From contig CM020506.1 of the NCBI GenBank assembly GCA_009823395.1, positions 21,872,001 through 21,936,000 on the forward strand: 64,000 nt of DNA, in the 5' to 3' direction. Made by a program: the position numbers and the translations under genes. The notes under the pieces were generated by a model. It worked only from the letters and a program-made list of their open reading frames with translations, did not search any database and was not told the DNA's origin. Positions 1-12,599 of this stretch are shown in pieces. The stretch comes from Thamnaconus septentrionalis. Taxonomy: Eukaryota > Chordata > Actinopteri > Tetraodontiformes > Monacanthidae. The stretch's first letter is position 1, and the number at the start of each line of letters is the position of its first letter.

Positions 1-130
1 CGCAGCAGCTTCAGCAGCTTCACCATCCTCGGCAGCTACAGCAGCTTCAGCAGCCTCAGCAGGAGGCTTCTGCAGGAGGCTTCAGCAGCTTCAGGAGGAG
101 ATTTCAGCAGCTTCAGCAGCCTCGGCCCTC
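1..130. repeat. Degenerate CAG/CTT trinucleotide-type repeat
   Basis: The first 130 bases consist of imperfect short repeats built on cagcagctt and caggaggctt. All frames look low in complexity and no credible exon boundary with conserved coding content is visible, so this is treated as simple repeat at the window edge. It could be the end of a larger minisatellite. Confidence 0.6.
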
Positions 131-1300
131 TACCATAATACCAAAGACAAAAGACTGCATTGCAACACATAAGTTAATTTATATTTTGGAGGAAAATAAT
201 AATAATAATCTCAGTGGTAGGAAATGTGTGATGTATCTCTGTGTTCAGGACCGCAATTACTTGCCAAGCTGGAGGCGTCACGTGTCCTTCAGAGCCGTTT
301 CTTGTTTTGTGGACTCACTCTTTGCTTTCCAGGGATTTGTGAGTTTTTGTTTTCTCTGAATTTGTACCAAAACAGGCCTCATGCCCGAACACAAACACAA
401 AGACCAGGTTTCTTTGCCATTCTTTTTGATTTTAATTTTGCTTTCATCTTTGTTACTTATTGTTTGCTTGTATGCTATTTCCTGTTGTCTTTCTTGTATT
501 TTGATAAAGGTCCTTTTTATTCTCAGACTCTCTAGTGTTGAGTGTCACTCGTTAGTTCAGACCAAGCCGCAGTCGGATTTTGTGTGACAATATAGTTTTT
601 TGAAAGAGATAAGATTTCTTGACACAGCAGTTACAATATATTCAATATCTTAAAAAAAAAAAAATCTCACTAACAGAATATTGTATCGTTAAACATGTGT
701 GACACACAACATCACGTTCTTCCAGCCTGAGAGCCAACAAGCGGCAGCACAACATTTCACACTCGATTGCAACTCACACCCACATCATTGGCACACATCC
801 AGGGCTCACATGCACAAGTCACAGGGCTGACTGCGCCCAGAGTGCAAAGTTTGCTCTCCAAAATTATTCCACAATGTTCTCTGTCCAACGTTTAAAACAA
901 GCTGGCAAACCCGCTGCATCCTAAGTTGAAGGCACAGATGGTGTGACAAGTGTGTTCAGAAACACACATCCTAAATATATATATACACACTGTTAAACTG
1001 TCAAATCAAACAACACAGTTCGACTTGTGAGGTTTGAGGGTCATTTCTTCTTCTTTTTTTCAGATAGTCGTCAGGCAAACTCTCTTTCTTTCCGCCAATA
1101 GCTGGTAGAGAAAAAAAAAAAAGCCAAAGCGTGACGATGTCTCGCTGTGTTCTTTCACTGCAGCTGCAAACAAACGTCTTTCTCTTTGCTACCACATGGG
1201 GGAGTCGGCCAGCTCACTGTACACAGAGAGAGAGAAAAAGAGAGAGGGAGAAGCAGATTTTCATTGACGACAAAAACAAAACAACAGATTGATTCATTTC
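131..1300. other. Non-coding stretch downstream of CALCOCO1-like exons
   Basis: AT-rich sequence with no convincing conserved exon. One possible minus-strand exon lies near 1011-1103: a strong polypyrimidine tract and ccag acceptor are followed by a short reading frame. In the phase left by the last recognised CALCOCO1-like exon (1927-1979) it would stop after about ten residues. It could therefore be a terminal exon, but this is a guess. Confidence 0.35.
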
Positions 1301-1336
1301 AATTGTTACCTTTTTTATTGACAGCACGGACCGCTC

Positions 1337-1874
1337 CACGAAGAGAAGAGAAGAGAAGAGAACAGAAGAGAAGAGAAGAGAAGAGAAGAGAAGAGAGGAG
1401 AGGAGAAGAGAAGAGAAGAGAAGAGAAGAGAAGAGAGGAGAGGAGAGGAGAGGAGAGAGAGGAGAGGAGAAGAGAAAAGAGGAGAAGAGAGGAGAGGAGA
1501 AAAGAGAAGAGAAGAGAAGAGAAGAGACGAGAGGAGAGGAGAAAAGAGGAGAGGAGAGGAGAGGAGAAAAGAGAAGAGAAGAGAGGAGAGGAGAAAAGAG
1601 AAGAGAAGAGAAGAGACGAGAAGAGAGAGAGGAGAGGAGAAAAGAGGAGAAGAGAGGAGAGGAGAAAAGAGAAGAGAAGAGAAGAGAGGAGAGGAGAAAA
1701 GAGGAGAAGAGAGGAGAGGAGAAAAGAGAAGAGAAGAGAAGAGACGAGAGGAGAGGAGAGGAGAGGAGAGGAGAGGAGAAGAGAGGAGAGGAGAAAAGAG
1801 AAGAGAGGAGATGAGAAAAGAGAAGAGAAGAGAAGAGAAGAGAAGAGAAGAGAAGAGAAGAGAAGAGAAGAGGG
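1337..1874. repeat. Pure polypurine AGAAG/AGGAG minisatellite, ~540 bp
   Basis: About 540 bases contain almost only A and G on the plus strand, built from interspersed agaag, aggag and aaaag pentamers with a few acg interruptions. The long open frame across it is low-complexity Arg/Glu and is not a gene. Sequences of this type can form triplex (H-DNA). It lies 3' of, or in a late intron of, the CALCOCO1-like gene. Confidence 0.9.
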
Positions 1875-1926
1875 GTATGTTGCTGAGGATAGTTGTAATA
1901 TTTCAGGGTGGATCAGGAAGAGTCAC

Positions 1927-4900
1927 CTGAAGACGGGGTTGACGGCTCCTGGCAGGATCAGTGTCGTCCCCTCACACTTCTGCCTGCTCACGTCCTAAAG
2001 CACAGAGAAGATGGAGAGGAATGTCAGAAAAGAAAAGAAAAAAACATAATCCAAGCAAGTAACAAACAAAAAAAGTTTCAACTATATGACACTTGCGGCT
2101 AAAATTTTTTGAAGAATTTTTTTGCAATATGGGTTCTTGTAGTACTACACCAGCAGTACTAGTAACACCAGTCAATACGGCTGCATGCCAAGAGAGGAAA
2201 GGACAAGAGATGAGAATGTGTGTTGAGACGAGTGTAGAAAACTACCAGAGTGACCTTCACTCTGCCGCACTGGTGGAACCAAACACTTTGGACAGCCTGC
2301 AAATTTGGACACAATTTCAAGTAAAGGAATTTGCAGGTAAAGTGTTTTTGTTTTGTTCTGTTTCTTCTTGAGAAGGAAAAACAACCATCTGGCAAAAACA
2401 CTCAGTTTTGACCTGAGCAGAACGGTTCCAGTGCATGTGGGGTTGCGGTTGACTGGACCAAAAGACATCGCACTTTGGGACCCGAGAGTGATTCCTTAAT
2501 GGTATTACATCAAATACATGGCGTGTCCAAATACTTTTTTCCACCACTGTATGTCGAGCATCAACAACAAAGGCATCTTCTGTCCACCAGCGAGTGCTAA
2601 AATAAACCAAACAGGGCAAGTTGAGCCAAGCAAGAGAAGGAGGAAGAGGAGGAGGAGGAGGAGGAGGAGGAGGAGCTTCTGTCGGGACACTCGCCAAATA
2701 TTTGTCCACTTGAGGTCTATTATTCTACCGCAGTCAGTGCGAAACCCCGAGCTGCTCACGCACGGATGAAATGAGAGGGGATACCTGCGCGTCGGAGCTC
2801 AATGTGTGGTCTTTGTTCCAGATGAGCGTCTGGGTGCAGCCCTTGGCGCTGCCGGGCCGTCCCGGGTGGGTGGGCAGGAAGAGAGGTGAGGTAATCGATC
2901 TGGACGAGGCTGAAGGAAGAAGTCGTCTTGAGAGAGCAGAGGAAGCTGCATGCTGTGCGGGTTTCACCATCCCGTGCAGCCATTTAGTCCAAGGAACAGA
3001 TTAACAGGCACTTCTAGCGACACCGATAGAGGTTACTGCTCAATAGATACTTAGATGGTCGGTGACTGCACTGAAAAAAACTGCATTTGGAGACTCAATG
3101 GTCCAGTGTGTCAAATTTGGCCGGATTAATCATTTTTATATTGGTAAAAGCTTCATATACTGTCCATGAATACATTGCTGCTCTGCTAAGGCTTGAACAC
3201 AATAACAAATATCATCATAGCGACCGTAACAACAGGCAGTTTCCAATCAATATGACACAGGTCGAAAAGGGTTCATTCTCTGTGAAATGAGACACGCATG
3301 ACTTACAGACAGACAGTTTTGAGTCTGACACGACCCCAAACTTCAGCTGCAGCTGATGGACTTGGATCATCAGGCTCTGCGGCATCCAACATGCAGACAA
3401 AACAAACAAAGAACGGGAAGAGTGGATGTTAATTCTTCGAGATTATGTCTTTGTGTCTCGCTCCTGGTTGACGATGGTTTTAGCGGGGATGGAAGAGAGA
3501 TGTTGCCGTGATGGAAGAGTTTGTGTAAAGGATTGGGTTTGTCCCAAAATATTGTCTTTTTCTTAGACTCATTTTTAGTTTTGTTTTTGATGTTGGAATC
3601 TTTGGGTTGAAATAATAATCAAAAGGTCAAATTCTATAGACAGCAACAAAAATAACTGACAAAAGTCTGCGACTTCAGATTGCACAAAGATTATAGCAAT
3701 ATGGCAGTAAAATGAGACATTTGAAAAAAAAAAAAAAAGGTCTGTCTTCACGATGATGATCACATTTAGCCAAATTTAGCCCTCTGTTTACAGCTTCCTG
3801 CTGTATCGTAGATTCAGCTAAAACTGATGCATTGTTGTGTCGTACGAGGCAGGATCAGAGCAAACACCTGACTGGAGGAACTCAATACCTTTTAGGTGAC
3901 ATCACAAAGGGTTTCAGGAAGGAAAAAAAATTCTGAAAAGTGAGCCAAGCCAACATTTACAAACAAGAGGATGATGGACTCTGTTCCTCTCTAGACAGTT
4001 CACTGACACAGACTATAGCCTAAAAAAAATAATGGTGGTGTAAATTTTGCACAATATGGAACTTTTAATAATCCTTAAAATAAAATATATAAATGTCCTA
4101 TAAGTGGTCATGCTCGTGAAAAGTTCTTGCCTGCAAATCCACTTGCGGCTCCTTTGTCTTCAAACACGCCTTGAGCTCACGCAGCTCTCGGAAAGTGTCA
4201 CTCGTCAGCACCTGCAGGGGGCAGCACCTCGCTGTCACTCAGGCAGCTCGACACGCCGCATTTGTCTCCGGGATTCAGACCCCTCGCGATCGCTCACTTA
4301 CACGGTTCTGCTCTTGCACGCCCTCTAGCTGCACCTCCAGACGCTCTCGTTCCATCCTTTCCTCTCGAATCCACTCCTCTTTCATCTGCACCTCGCAGCT
4401 CAGCTCTTGAATTTTCTTTTTATCGTTCTGCATGAAAGGAAAAAAAACAAAGGCCGACATAATCAAGGCAGATCCATAAAAACAACAACAACAACAAAAC
4501 AGAAAAAAATCAAGCGCATGTGTTGCGGCTTCCTCACCTCTGAGGCGTGTTTGAGTGCCTCTCTTTCCAGGGCCCAGCTGGCGAGCTCCTCCCGGTGGGC
4601 CAGGTTCTCCTCAGACAGCTGCAGCGCGAGCTGGGCCGCCTGCAGCCGAGCTTGTTGCAGCTCAGTGTGGGTGTGACCTTGACGAGCGCCCAGCTCCCGC
4701 AGCTCCCTGCGAAGACTCTCAACGAGGTGTTCACTCGCCTCCAGGTGCTCCTGCAGGGCCCGAGCGTCCAGCAGAGCCGTCTCATTCTCCTCCTGCAGAG
4801 GAATATGAGGGGAACACAGAGAGACAGAGAGAAAAATCGCTTAAATACGATTCAAACCAAATTGCACACCAATAATGATAATAAGAAGAAGAAAAACAAG

Positions 4901-7900
4901 GACATGAATAATAATTAAAGCTGCAAGCAGTGTCAAGGGACTGAGCCTGCTGTGGCCTGCCGTCGCCTGCCTTCGGTGCCAGTGCAGTTCTCACAAAAAA
5001 AATACTTTAATCAGCTTGGAACTCACCGAAATGATCTTCCTTACATGAGACGGGGTGGTTGAATGCAAGATCTCAGCATGTATTTGCTGATTGGTCATTG
5101 GCTGATTTCACCCTGACTGGGATTTGAACTCACAAAAGTGTAAATGAGGGTAAATGAAAAGCATCAGCTTAGCTAATGCTAATTGGAAACCACATCTCCT
5201 AGGTCACAGTCATCTTGTTATCTTGATACAAAAGCAAATATTGCCAGGACTCTATTTTGACCAGCTGCCCTCTAGTGTATTCTGGCAGTTACTGCATGTG
5301 TTTAGATTGTCCACCGGAGTTGTGCAAAACTTACTTTTCCAAAGATATCACCAGAAATTGGATTAATTGGATCTTTTATAAGCCCCCTCCGTAGAAATTG
5401 TCTTTTACGAAACCACCTCTTTGTGACATCACAAAGGGTTCCAGTACTGCTGACAGGATAGTGACAGCAACTGCAGTTTATCCTCTTTCCAAAGGATGTT
5501 TCTACAGGAGACAGAGGATTGAATGTGTTGTCAAGAGATGCGTGGAGATTTCTTTTGAAATATTATTATTTTTTCTTGCAAGGATGCTCCACTGGAGATC
5601 AAAATGAAAAAACATCAGAAGACAGCAGAGCTTCTTCCTCTAACGACCTTGTGCAAGTCGACGGCCCCTCATTGCACGTGGTTGTTGTGTCATCGCAGAG
5701 CGAGGGCGCTTACCTGCAGTGACTTCCTTCTTTCCTCGTCATGATTCATCTGACCAGACATTTTTTTCACCCTCTCCTTTACCCTGAGGGACAAAACCAC
5801 GTTCTAGGAAGCAAGTACGAGAGCGACGTTTGTTCAGCCGTCACCTCCAACATTTACCTCTCCAGCTCGGCGTTGCCTTCTACGTCCCGTCTCTCCAGGG
5901 CCTTGATATATTCCTCCAGCTCTCTGATGCGCTGCTGGCTCTCTCTTTTTACCCCCATTAGTTTACTCAGTTCGAAGGTCAGATGTTCATGACTGTATTT
6001 CACTTCCTGTTAATTATTTTGAGGGAATAGTATCAAAGATGATTATACACCATGTATCCTTATTAATCCATAAAAAGCAAGTCAAACAGCCGAGCGGAAA
6101 CGTGTCTGCACCTTGTGTTTTCCCTCCATCTTCCTCAGTGCTTCAGAGTTTTCCCTCATGTTTTCCCTCAGCTCTGAGAGCTCCTCCTTCATTGCCTCTC
6201 TTTCCTGCTCCCAGTCTCTCCGCTCTCTTTGATTCTTCTTCTTCTCTTTTTCCGTATCTTCCTTTGTCACGTCCAGAGCCAGCTGTATCTCCTCCTGTTT
6301 TTGCAGGCATTCTTCCAGTCGCCTCTGCAGGAACACATTGGCGTATTTTTGTTTTTATTATTATTATTTGTCTCTGCATTGAAATTGTGCAGCAGTGCGA
6401 GAGAGATGTGCTTTAGTACTTGTGCCCACCTGCAGCAGCTGAGCCCTGGGGATGACGAGTAGGAGGCCCTCCTCTCCATCCTCCTCATCCTCATTCTCTT
6501 CCTCTCTCAGAGTCTCCAGCTCCTCCAGCGGTTTAGGAGCACAGAAGGTGAAGGAGCGACTACGGGCGCGCACCTCGCCCTTCCCATCCACATACCTGAA
6601 CTCATACTCTGCCTCACTGGGGCGAGGAAGGTAGAACGCTGTGCCAGTCAGGGGAAAAGGAGAAATCATTTCTCTTCACAAAGTCAAATCAAACCTTGAC
6701 CACAGGTGAAACCACAGTGCATTTGTAGACATGATTTCAGGTGAAATTAACAACAATCGACCAGACGAACAGGATGACTCATGGTAGTGGTGCCCATCTT
6801 TGATGGTCCTCAGTGACATAGTGTATGTGTGAGCACAAAAGTATCGCTGTTGAGTTCGTTTGAAAAAGAGAGGGGTTTAGTAAAACAACTTTAAAGGAGT
6901 ATTCATGCATTAATTCAAAATGTCAAAGCATATTCGTGCAATTGTCAATTGTGTAAAAGTATGTGAAGTAGCAATGTTACCATAATATACTAATGGATTC
7001 ATATGAACTGTTGGAGAATACTTTTCTTAGCTGCATAGCACGTGTGCATCAATACTACAACATGCGTGCTTTCAGTGGTTGAACTGCAATACTTTTCTTC
7101 ATCACTATAAGGAGTGGGGAACAACACGGCCAACGACAGCCAAGTGGCGTTTCCATGTAATGCTTGTGATGACGAAGGTGTTTGTGAGCCTCTGAGCACG
7201 AAAGCCGACACTGGCAAACAAGCGTGAGAGGCTGTGCAATGCTGAATCATTTCTCATATGGAGCCGCCATGTGTGACATCTTGGAGTCTTGCCAAGTCTG
7301 CCTGGAAGTTAGCCTTCAGAACTGTAGAAGCAGAGCTCTCAGGAAGCACATCTAGGAATGGGACAACTCGAGTATCTTGTCAGTTTTAGGGAAGGTTGGA
7401 AAAAAAAAAGAAGAAAGTCTTACCCTGGAAAACTACAAAGCAGTCGACGCTGGTGTTATGAGTGTAGTCCTCGGGAACCAGGGCCCACGTGTACGTATAA
7501 TACTCTGTGACTGAGGGCAGGCCCACCTGTGGTGCAGTGAAACATTGCGAGATGTGTATACATATGAGAACATACATAGCTCAAGGGCCTTGCTACCAGT
7601 TAGCTGCCATCTTGCACCACCATATTTCTAAGGAAGCCTGGTGTGGACAATCCCGGTTGCCTGACAGCGCGTGTCCTATTTAGGGTGAACACTCATGCCC
7701 TCATATAAACCAATGAAGAAGAAGGCGGACAAGGTATACCGGTTTGTGTCCACATGCCACTGTAGTTCACTAGCAAGCTCAGGAGAGGGACGGGGAGTGA
7801 CAGAGTGCTGCAATCTAAAATGGCATTGCTGTTTCTTCTGAAAATCTCCAAATGTTGCATTATTTCATGTGTACAACATGGGAGTGTGTACCTCAAAAAT

Positions 7901-8023
7901 CCCAATCCAGTCGCTGCTGCTCCACTGATGTCCTGGGCTGAGGCTGTAGTGACACTCTAACCTGGTTTGGGGGAAGTAGAGCTGCCCCACATTTCGAAAC
8001 ACCACTGCCGGCTGTCCATCCAT
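1927..8023 (-). CDS. calcoco1: CALCOCO1-like SKICH/coiled-coil protein (3' end unresolved)
   Basis: Family role: CALCOCO1 is a nuclear-receptor coactivator and an ER/Golgi-phagy receptor. Exons in transcript order: 7892-8040 (ATG 8023, context gtcaccATGG), 7424-7526, 6430-6638, 6112-6324, 5858-6006, 5714-5783, 4538-4792, 4302-4427, 4131-4211, 3307-3376, 2785-2909, 1927-1979. All phases agree, giving about 528 codons. The first three exons encode a SKICH domain ([58 protein letters not shown]), then an acidic linker and [12 protein letters not shown]. Exons 4-10 encode coiled coil, ending in [15 protein letters not shown], which aligns with the end of the CALCOCO1 coiled coil. The intron after 4131 has a GC donor; the others are GT. 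The last two exons are assigned by splice sites and phase only. The C-terminal zinc finger typical of the family was not found. TAX1BP1 and CALCOCO2 share the SKICH domain, but the linker and 12q13 synteny favour CALCOCO1. Confidence 0.82.
2634..2675. repeat. (GGA)n microsatellite
   Basis: A run of aggagg units in an intron of the CALCOCO1-like gene. The overlapping open frames are poly-Arg or poly-Leu artefacts. Confidence 0.8.
3097..3180. mobile_element. Partial copy of TTAA-type MITE
   Basis: ggtccagtgtgtcaaatttgg followed by tatattggtaaaagctt matches the left part of the element at 10533-10963. Only about 80 bases are recognisable. Confidence 0.5.
7595..7862. mobile_element. Partial copy of TTAA-type MITE
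   Basis: Shares the blocks ttctaaggaagcctggtgtg, gtatttagggtgaac-like and ctgcaatctaaaa with the fuller copy at 10533-10963, in the same orientation. It ends in ctccaaatgttgcatt, so the right terminus is degraded. It lies in the first intron of the CALCOCO1-like gene. Confidence 0.6.
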
Positions 8024-8255
8024 GGTGACAGAAGGCAGTGCTGCGTCGAGGAAGAAAAACACACACACACGTGGCTCTGGTTAAAATGCGCTCCAGTTTC
8101 AGAGCGGAGGAGAGCAGCTGATGAAAGGTGATAGCGGAGCCGGTCCAGAAATGCAGCTGCTCATAACACCAGTCGCCCATATCTGGCGGCAGAGAGTGTT
8201 TGCAAACAACAAGCTGATGAAGCCAATAATAATATGGCAGAAAGTCAATTAAATA

Positions 8256-8341
<86 letters not shown>

Positions 8342-8389
8342 GGATAGATAGATAGATAGGTAGATAGGTAGATAGATAGATAGCAGGAC

Positions 8390-8469
<80 letters not shown>

Positions 8470-8470
8470 G
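8256..8470. repeat. (GATA)n microsatellite, ~210 bp
   Basis: About 50 gata units with a few interruptions (ggta, caggaca). It lies just upstream of the first CALCOCO1-like coding exon. On the minus strand the open frames read Tyr-Leu-Ser-Ile repeats and are artefacts. Confidence 0.95.
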
Positions 8471-8544
8471 TGAGTAGATACAAATAGATACACACACACA
8501 TATGCACACGCATAGACTCACACTCACAGACACACGTGTACACA

Positions 8545-10530
8545 TAATTCCTTACTTAGTCACTTACAGCTGTCTTTATTTATGCATGTGTTTATGTCCT
8601 GCTTTTTCTTTTTCCTTATTATTAATTTTGTTCATTATCTGATGCTGCTCTGATGCTGCTGCTTTGTTTATGCCCCAGTCATGTATTGGGTTGCCAGTTG
8701 CTCTCTCTCCCTCCCTGCCCCTCACCTAGTTCATCTCTCTATTCTCCCTTTCAGTCCCTGTCGCTCCCTCAGTCTGGTTTTGGCCAGGATAATATTAATT
8801 TTAATATAATAAAACCACTCAACAGGTAGTTCCTGAACTAACCTGTGTGATTCACACTCTTGGGTCACAAGCTCTACCTGTGAGAATCAATCTGTCATTT
8901 TGGCCAGACAGGTCAAAAAAAATAATTTACTTTCTCAAAATCAGTTGATAATTTTAATTCTTCACAAATGACTGCCTGCTGTTATTTTAATTTTCCTACC
9001 TTATTCTGTTGGAAGATTGAATGTGATGCCTTGTTTTCCTTCAGCCAGAGCTGTGCATCAGTCTGTGGATTGTGCTGAGCGATCTTGTCAAGTGCAAGAG
9101 TTTCACAAGCCCTCCACCCCCCCCACCCACCCGACAACCAGCAGGAAGAACCATGTGACGTCAGCCCCGCCGTGGACTGATGGGGGATGCAGTTCGTGGC
9201 TGCACAACTCAGCAAAAGATGAAGCTGTTGTTCAGACTCCAACTCCCACATTAGCTCCAAGGATCCAGGACCCGCAGCTCACAACACTTTCTGAGGATTC
9301 TGATTCACAGAATCCTCGTAATAGCAACACCACATTTAAACTTGGACCTCGAGAGTGCAAGTCATTTAAAATGGAGTATCAAAAGTACACGTGTAGTCAC
9401 ATTTGTGTCTGTGTGCGTTACATCTAAATCAATGTACTTCCATTTTGGAGCTATGTGATACGTCCCCCACGAAGCAGTGTTTACACCACGTCAGAAGTGA
9501 TTGGGCAAGAGGAGTATTTCTGCTCTTCGACAGCAGCCACCGAGAGTGGCGTTTGGCTGCAGTGCAGCTGCTACCAACCCTCGGAGATTAGCAGACAGAG
9601 TCATTAGCAGAGAGCTGCGCCTTGACATGAAGGTTGTAGGTGTATTTAAAGTCAAAGGAGATACATGCAGGTTTTTGTCTGGTGCTGAATGCAGCAAAGA
9701 CCTGACTTCATTCCAACTTCTGTGTCATAAATGTTGATATTCTCAATTGTTAATATTATTTTTTTTTATTTTTAAAGATTTAAAGACTCTTTTTGCTGAG
9801 TTCCAGTCGATAGCCCACTGACTCTGGGACTTCTTCTGTAGACGACATAAACATTTTATTTGCTTTTCCAGTAAATGTAATGTAGATGTAATGTAAATGT
9901 GATAGCTGATGACGTGTTTTCTGATTCATCTTTTATCTGTGTCAATTAGAACAAATCACTTCAAATCGTGTAAAGTTTTTGAAACTCAGTGTCAGTTTTG
10001 CTTCAGTTACCTGAATACTGCACTCTTAAAAGCATCAGAGACAGAAAACATTTTTTATTCATAGACAACTGAAAGTAAAGCACAGTGCCTAATCGACAGC
10101 ATTTGTCAAAACATTCTTTGTAGCAGAAAGTTACCAGTCACCAGTCAGAAGTTGAAGAGACAGCGATAAATGTCTGTTTGCCTGCTCCGCGGCAACTTCT
10201 ATTAAATGAATGACCAACGATTATTTGACTGTTGTTCAGGTTGGTCTACGGTCATTACTTCTTTGGGTAAGATGGATGTCTCTTGAATTCATTGCAGTGC
10301 AGTCCTTATAAAATATTAAGTATTAAGTCATATTAATGGTAGTGTTTGGTGGCCACGTTTCCCAACATGTCTAATTAACATTGACACATATTATTATACA
10401 TACAAATGCCATATAAATGAACTGAAAATATATAAAAATAAACCCTTAAAAACCCGTTAAAGGTTTTCGGCAATGAAAATAAAATAGACAAAAAACAAAC
10501 AAACAAGAATCAGAGTTTCTGGTTTGAAAA
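8545..10530. other. Intergenic region, CALCOCO1-like 5' side to SMUG1 3' side
   Basis: No conserved exon seen on either strand. The region probably holds the CALCOCO1-like promoter and a 5' non-coding exon (the coding exon at 7892-8040 has an acceptor upstream of its ATG), but no clear CpG-rich start region could be placed. Confidence 0.4.
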
Positions 10531-10532
10531 CA

Positions 10533-10963
10533 AGGTCCAGTATGTAGAATTTGGCCTGATTGATTTTCATATTGGTAAGAGCTTAACATACTGTGCAAAT
10601 ACATTAATAAAAGTGTATATTCCCTGTAAAATAAAAGCCATTTGTTTTTTCTCCCTTAAAATGATTCCTATCTGTATATAAGAATATCCATAGATCAATA
10701 TGGGTCCTGCTCCACCACATTTCTAAGGAAGCCTGGTGTGGACAATCCAGTTCGTCTGACGGCGTGTTTCGTATTTAGGGTGAACGCTGGCATCCTAAAA
10801 TAAACCAACGAAGAAGAAGGTGGACGAGGTAGTTGCAGGCCACTCTAGTTTCACTGGCAACCGCAGGAGGGGGAGGGGGAGAGGGTGAGTGCTGCAATCT
10901 AAAACGTAACCACTTGATGTCGCTGTCTCTTCTCAAAATCTCCAAATATTACACAATGGACCT
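10533..10963. mobile_element. MITE with AAAGGTCCAGT-type terminal inverted repeats
   Basis: Begins aggtccagtatgtagaatttgg and ends aaatattacacaatggacct, which are imperfect inverted repeats. The right flank is TTAA. The element has no coding capacity. TTAA target sites are typical of piggyBac-type elements, so a non-autonomous piggyBac derivative is inferred. Related copies occur at 22806-23219 and 24401-24874, with fragments at 3.1 kb and 7.6 kb. Confidence 0.7.
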
Positions 10964-11079
10964 TTAAAATATCTTATACCTGAAGGTGCTTGTCTCAATA
11001 TTAGTGTGTAAATTTGAAAAAAACAAAAAAAAACAAATGTCCAGAATATACTCATCCCTGAGCCAACAAACATTTTTGC

Positions 11080-12546
11080 TCAGGCGTGAGGAGTGCGGAG
11101 GAGCTCCATGACACCGATCTGCTCCAGTCTGGTTCGGGCCTCGTCCTCCCAGCCCCGATTGGCTTGCGGGTTCCTGGGCGACGGATGCATCACGAACTCC
11201 ACCCGTACGTCCGTGACACCATGCGCATCCAGAGCCCGCCGCGCCCGGTCCTCCGCCACCCGTCCCACCCCGACCACCATGGAGACGCCCAGGGCCTGGA
11301 CCGCCTGGCACAGAGCAGCGTCGCACAGGCTCAGCAGCTGCTTCCGCTCGTCAGCCGGCAGCTCGGGGAGGGTCAGGTTCCTACCGGTGGCACTCATGAA
11401 GATGAGCGGACACAGATTGTGCACAAAGCAGTGTCGGAAGAACACGGCCGGTTCGCCACACAACTGTCTAAAGAAGCCCCAGAAACGGGCGCCGCTCACT
11501 TCGCTCCGAGTGCAAGCGAGTCCGGTGATCGGCCTCTTCGGGTGCTCGACGGGAGGATGGCCGACGTTGCCCGAGATCTGGAGCCAGTCCACGACGGACT
11601 TCACTTCACCGAAGGGCACCTGCACAGACGTACACTGTTTAAGGTGTTTGTTTTTTGGGTATGTCTTGAAAATGTATTTTTTTAAAAAAACAAACAAACA
11701 AACAAACAAATAAGTCTGTTTGAGGATCCCAGCACAGAAACGTCTCTATTTTGGCCTTCACTGCAAGTATTACAAGATGACAAATACGATTGTTCATTAG
11801 CTTTGGCAAGTTTCAAGATAAATATGTGAATGTGAATGAATACCCTTTTAAAGAAGTTACAAATGATGACATAATTTACTAATAAATCATTCAAAAAAAA
11901 AAAGATACAGTAAGAGAATAATAATTTAGAAACAGTCATAAAGACATTTCATATATGTACTTAGTGTCAACCCTATGTGAATAATGATCTCACTCTGTGG
12001 CCCCTAATACAAGTAAACTTTTCTGGCCACTGACTGGCTTTAGGAAGTCGCAACACCCAACTCTCTGCTGCCCCATGTGGTCAATATGTCTTGTTACTGT
12101 TTTTTTGTTGTTGTTTTTTTTCCTGAGCTACATCCGCATTTCAAATGTAGACATGTCACGTAGCTGTTGCCGTGATTTTCTTGATCCAAACAGGCTGAAC
12201 GACGCACATGGCACACACTGTGGTGAAAGCATGAGGTCGCGGTGCTCACCCCGGTCTGTGCCATCCCGTAGGGTCCGGGGTTCATCCCCAGGAACAGGAC
12301 CCTTTGTCCGCCGCGGCAGTATCTCTCCACGTAACAGCGGTGCGTGTCCCAGGCGTACTCCAGGGGGTTGTACACGTACTCGACCGGCCCCCCGAAGGTC
12401 AGCTGCCGCAGGTTGGCGTTCAGCTGGAGCTCCACCTGCAGAAACCTGGCGGAGGGGGTCGTGTTTACCTCCGGCGCTGGTGTAACGCCTTCATGCCGGA
12501 AGGAGCCCTTCGTCGCTTCATGCGCGAACCTACCGTCACCTGACAT
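11080..12546 (-). CDS. smug1: SMUG1, single-strand-selective uracil-DNA glycosylase
   Basis: Removes uracil and 5-hydroxymethyluracil from DNA in base-excision repair (nuclear). Two coding exons: 12250-12546 (ATG 12546, 99 codons) and 11080-11619 (stop 11080-11082), about 278 residues, close to the usual 270. The N-terminal 40 residues are variable; conserved sequence begins at [20 protein letters not shown]. Motif 1, [13 protein letters not shown] continuing across the intron into VPFG, holds the catalytic Asn. Motif 2, [10 protein letters not shown], holds the catalytic His. [10 protein letters not shown] and [14 protein letters not shown] also match the family. The frame is intact across a phase-0 intron with GT/AG ends. 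An in-frame TTG two codons upstream of the chosen ATG is ignored. No TATA-like box was noted. Confidence 0.95.
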
Positions 12547-12599
12547 TTCCAATAGTCACGGCGCTAAAGTGCGTTTGTTGGTCGAAAAGCCAGCATTAA

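Noticed and set aside
1147..1998. 283-residue plus-strand open frame rich in Arg-Glu
   Set aside because: It is a translation of the polypurine minisatellite; no domain or splice context.
7893..8543. Long minus-strand frame with Tyr-Leu-Ser-Ile repeats
   Set aside because: Translation of the GATA microsatellite. Only its end overlaps the true SKICH exon, in another frame.
11086..11713. Long plus-strand frames opposite SMUG1
   Set aside because: Shadows of the GC-rich SMUG1 exon; the minus frame carries the catalytic motifs.
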